NCBI GenBank assembly: GCA_018646605.1
Contig: JABGUL010000027.1
Location: 62,001 to 126,000, forward strand
DNA length: 64,000 bases
DNA from: Flavobacteriaceae bacterium
Lineage (GTDB): Bacteria; Bacteroidota; Bacteroidia; Flavobacteriales; Flavobacteriaceae
Direction: 5' to 3'
Shown: piece after piece, positions 63,436-64,000 of the stretch
How the letters are laid out: each line of letters starts with the position of its first letter
Position numbering within the stretch: position 1 is the stretch's first letter
The notes under the pieces: generated by a model
Database searches by the model: none
Seen by the model: the letters and a program-made list of their open reading frames with translations, nothing else
Told to the model about the DNA's origin: nothing
Position numbers and translations under genes: made by a program

Positions 63436-64000
63436 TTAGAGTAAGTTTAATCGGTATTTTAAATAACTACGGGCAAGGACGCTTATTTTTTGATAATTAG
63501 GAACCCTAATTCTCGTTTTTTGGATGGACAGCGAAGGTGTTTTCTTTAATTTAGAAAGTAATTTTGTGTAATATTTATAAGCTGTATAAACACCAAATCG
63601 AGCCTCAGTTGGGAGCTTAAAAATTCCTTCCAGCGCTATATTAAAATCTGCTTCAATTTCTTGAATAATGAGTGACTTAGAGTGTTCGTCAAACTTTGTG
63701 AAATCAACGTTAGGGAAATAGGTGCGATCCAAACCTTGAAAATCTTCTTTTAAATCTCTTAAGAAATTTACTTTTTGAAAAGCAGAGCCTAGTGCCATTG
63801 CTGGAGTTTTAAGTTCTTCATAGGTTTTGTCATCTCCTTTCACAAAAACTTTAAGACACATTAAACCAACTACATCAGCTGATCCGTAGATGTATTCCTT
63901 ATACTCCTCTTGAGTTTCGTATACTTGTTTTGATAAATCCAAACGCATACTTTTCATAAATGCATGGATAAGATCGTGGTCAATGTTAAAAAGGTTGACA
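63436..64000 (-). CDS. crtB: Phytoene synthase, partial (N-terminus beyond window)
   Basis: Joins two geranylgeranyl diphosphates to phytoene, the first carotenoid step. The frame runs open to the window edge, so the first part, including the first Asp-rich motif, is missing. Visible are YIYGSADVVGLMCLKVF, the second motif region ALGSAFQKVNFLRDLKEDFQ (the DxxxD motif at RDLKED) and RTYFPNVDF. It is transcribed ahead of crtZ. Confidence 0.94.
   Translation of the reverse strand, partial: VNLFNIDHDLIHAFMKSMRLDLSKQVYETQEEYKEYIYGSADVVGLMCLKVFVKGDDKTYEELKTPAMALGSAFQKVNFLRDLKEDFQGLDRTYFPNVDFTKFDEHSKSLIIQEIEADFNIALEGIFKLPTEARFGVYTAYKYYTKLLSKLKKTPSLSIQKTRIRVPNYQKISVLARSYLKYRLNLL

Overview
The window is AT-rich DNA from a member of the Bacteroidetes, most probably a marine Flavobacteriaceae. 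Supporting signs are promoter elements of the Bacteroidetes type (-33 TTTG / -7 TAnnTTTG), few Shine-Dalgarno sites, a TonB-dependent receptor paired with a DUF4249 lipoprotein, a PorD-like protein and a stand-alone type IX secretion sorting domain, Bacteroidetes-type omega and BamD, bacillithiol and carotenoid genes, and a dimeric NADP-isocitrate dehydrogenase.

Positions 1-40,700 are mostly dense housekeeping DNA: icd (cut by the window edge), rplS, trmD, an HtrA protease, dapF, mltG, an RsmI-like methylase, a small tyrosine phosphatase, dnaA, ribD, prmC, ligA, dapA, bamD, an omega subunit, coaBC, a PorD-like protein, recN, fabI, a YbbR-like protein, coaE, a histidine kinase/regulator pair, xerD, aroQ, truA, an ABC exporter, cdaA, folP, a duplicated DUF1599 (Nmad1) protein, tpiA, prmA, clpS, a peroxidase, a trans-sulfuration enzyme and bshB1. 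Many genes overlap by the 4-base ATGA. Almost every convergent pair overlaps or abuts, sometimes sharing a four-base YTAA stop. Two genes have start or frame problems: an SMP-30-like lipoprotein is broken by a one-base frameshift near 29,322, and the conserved N-terminus of folP extends upstream of any ordinary start codon.

Positions 40,719-41,640 look like a scar: a decayed tRNA-His copy with a promoter, an intact tRNA-His with a terminator, and a frameshifted remnant of a small phage- or ICE-like protein. Accessory genes for the cell surface follow (41,650-56,400): a lipoprotein with an InlB-like repeat, a 34-residue membrane peptide, a 1047-residue sortilin-like propeller, three small secreted proteins, the DUF4249/TonB receptor pair opposite an HxlR regulator, an amidohydrolase lipoprotein, a small beta-barrel protein and an M28 peptidase. 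Several of these share a promoter-linked leader, AACCATAAACCAATTT, shortly before the start codon.

From 56,400 to the end the window returns to core genes: a DUF3050 protein, a LysE exporter, HMG-CoA lyase, guaB, a sorting-domain-only protein, two parvulin-type chaperones for outer-membrane protein folding, then carotenoid genes crtZ and crtB (cut by the right edge). No CRISPR array, insertion sequence, rRNA or complete mobile element was seen.
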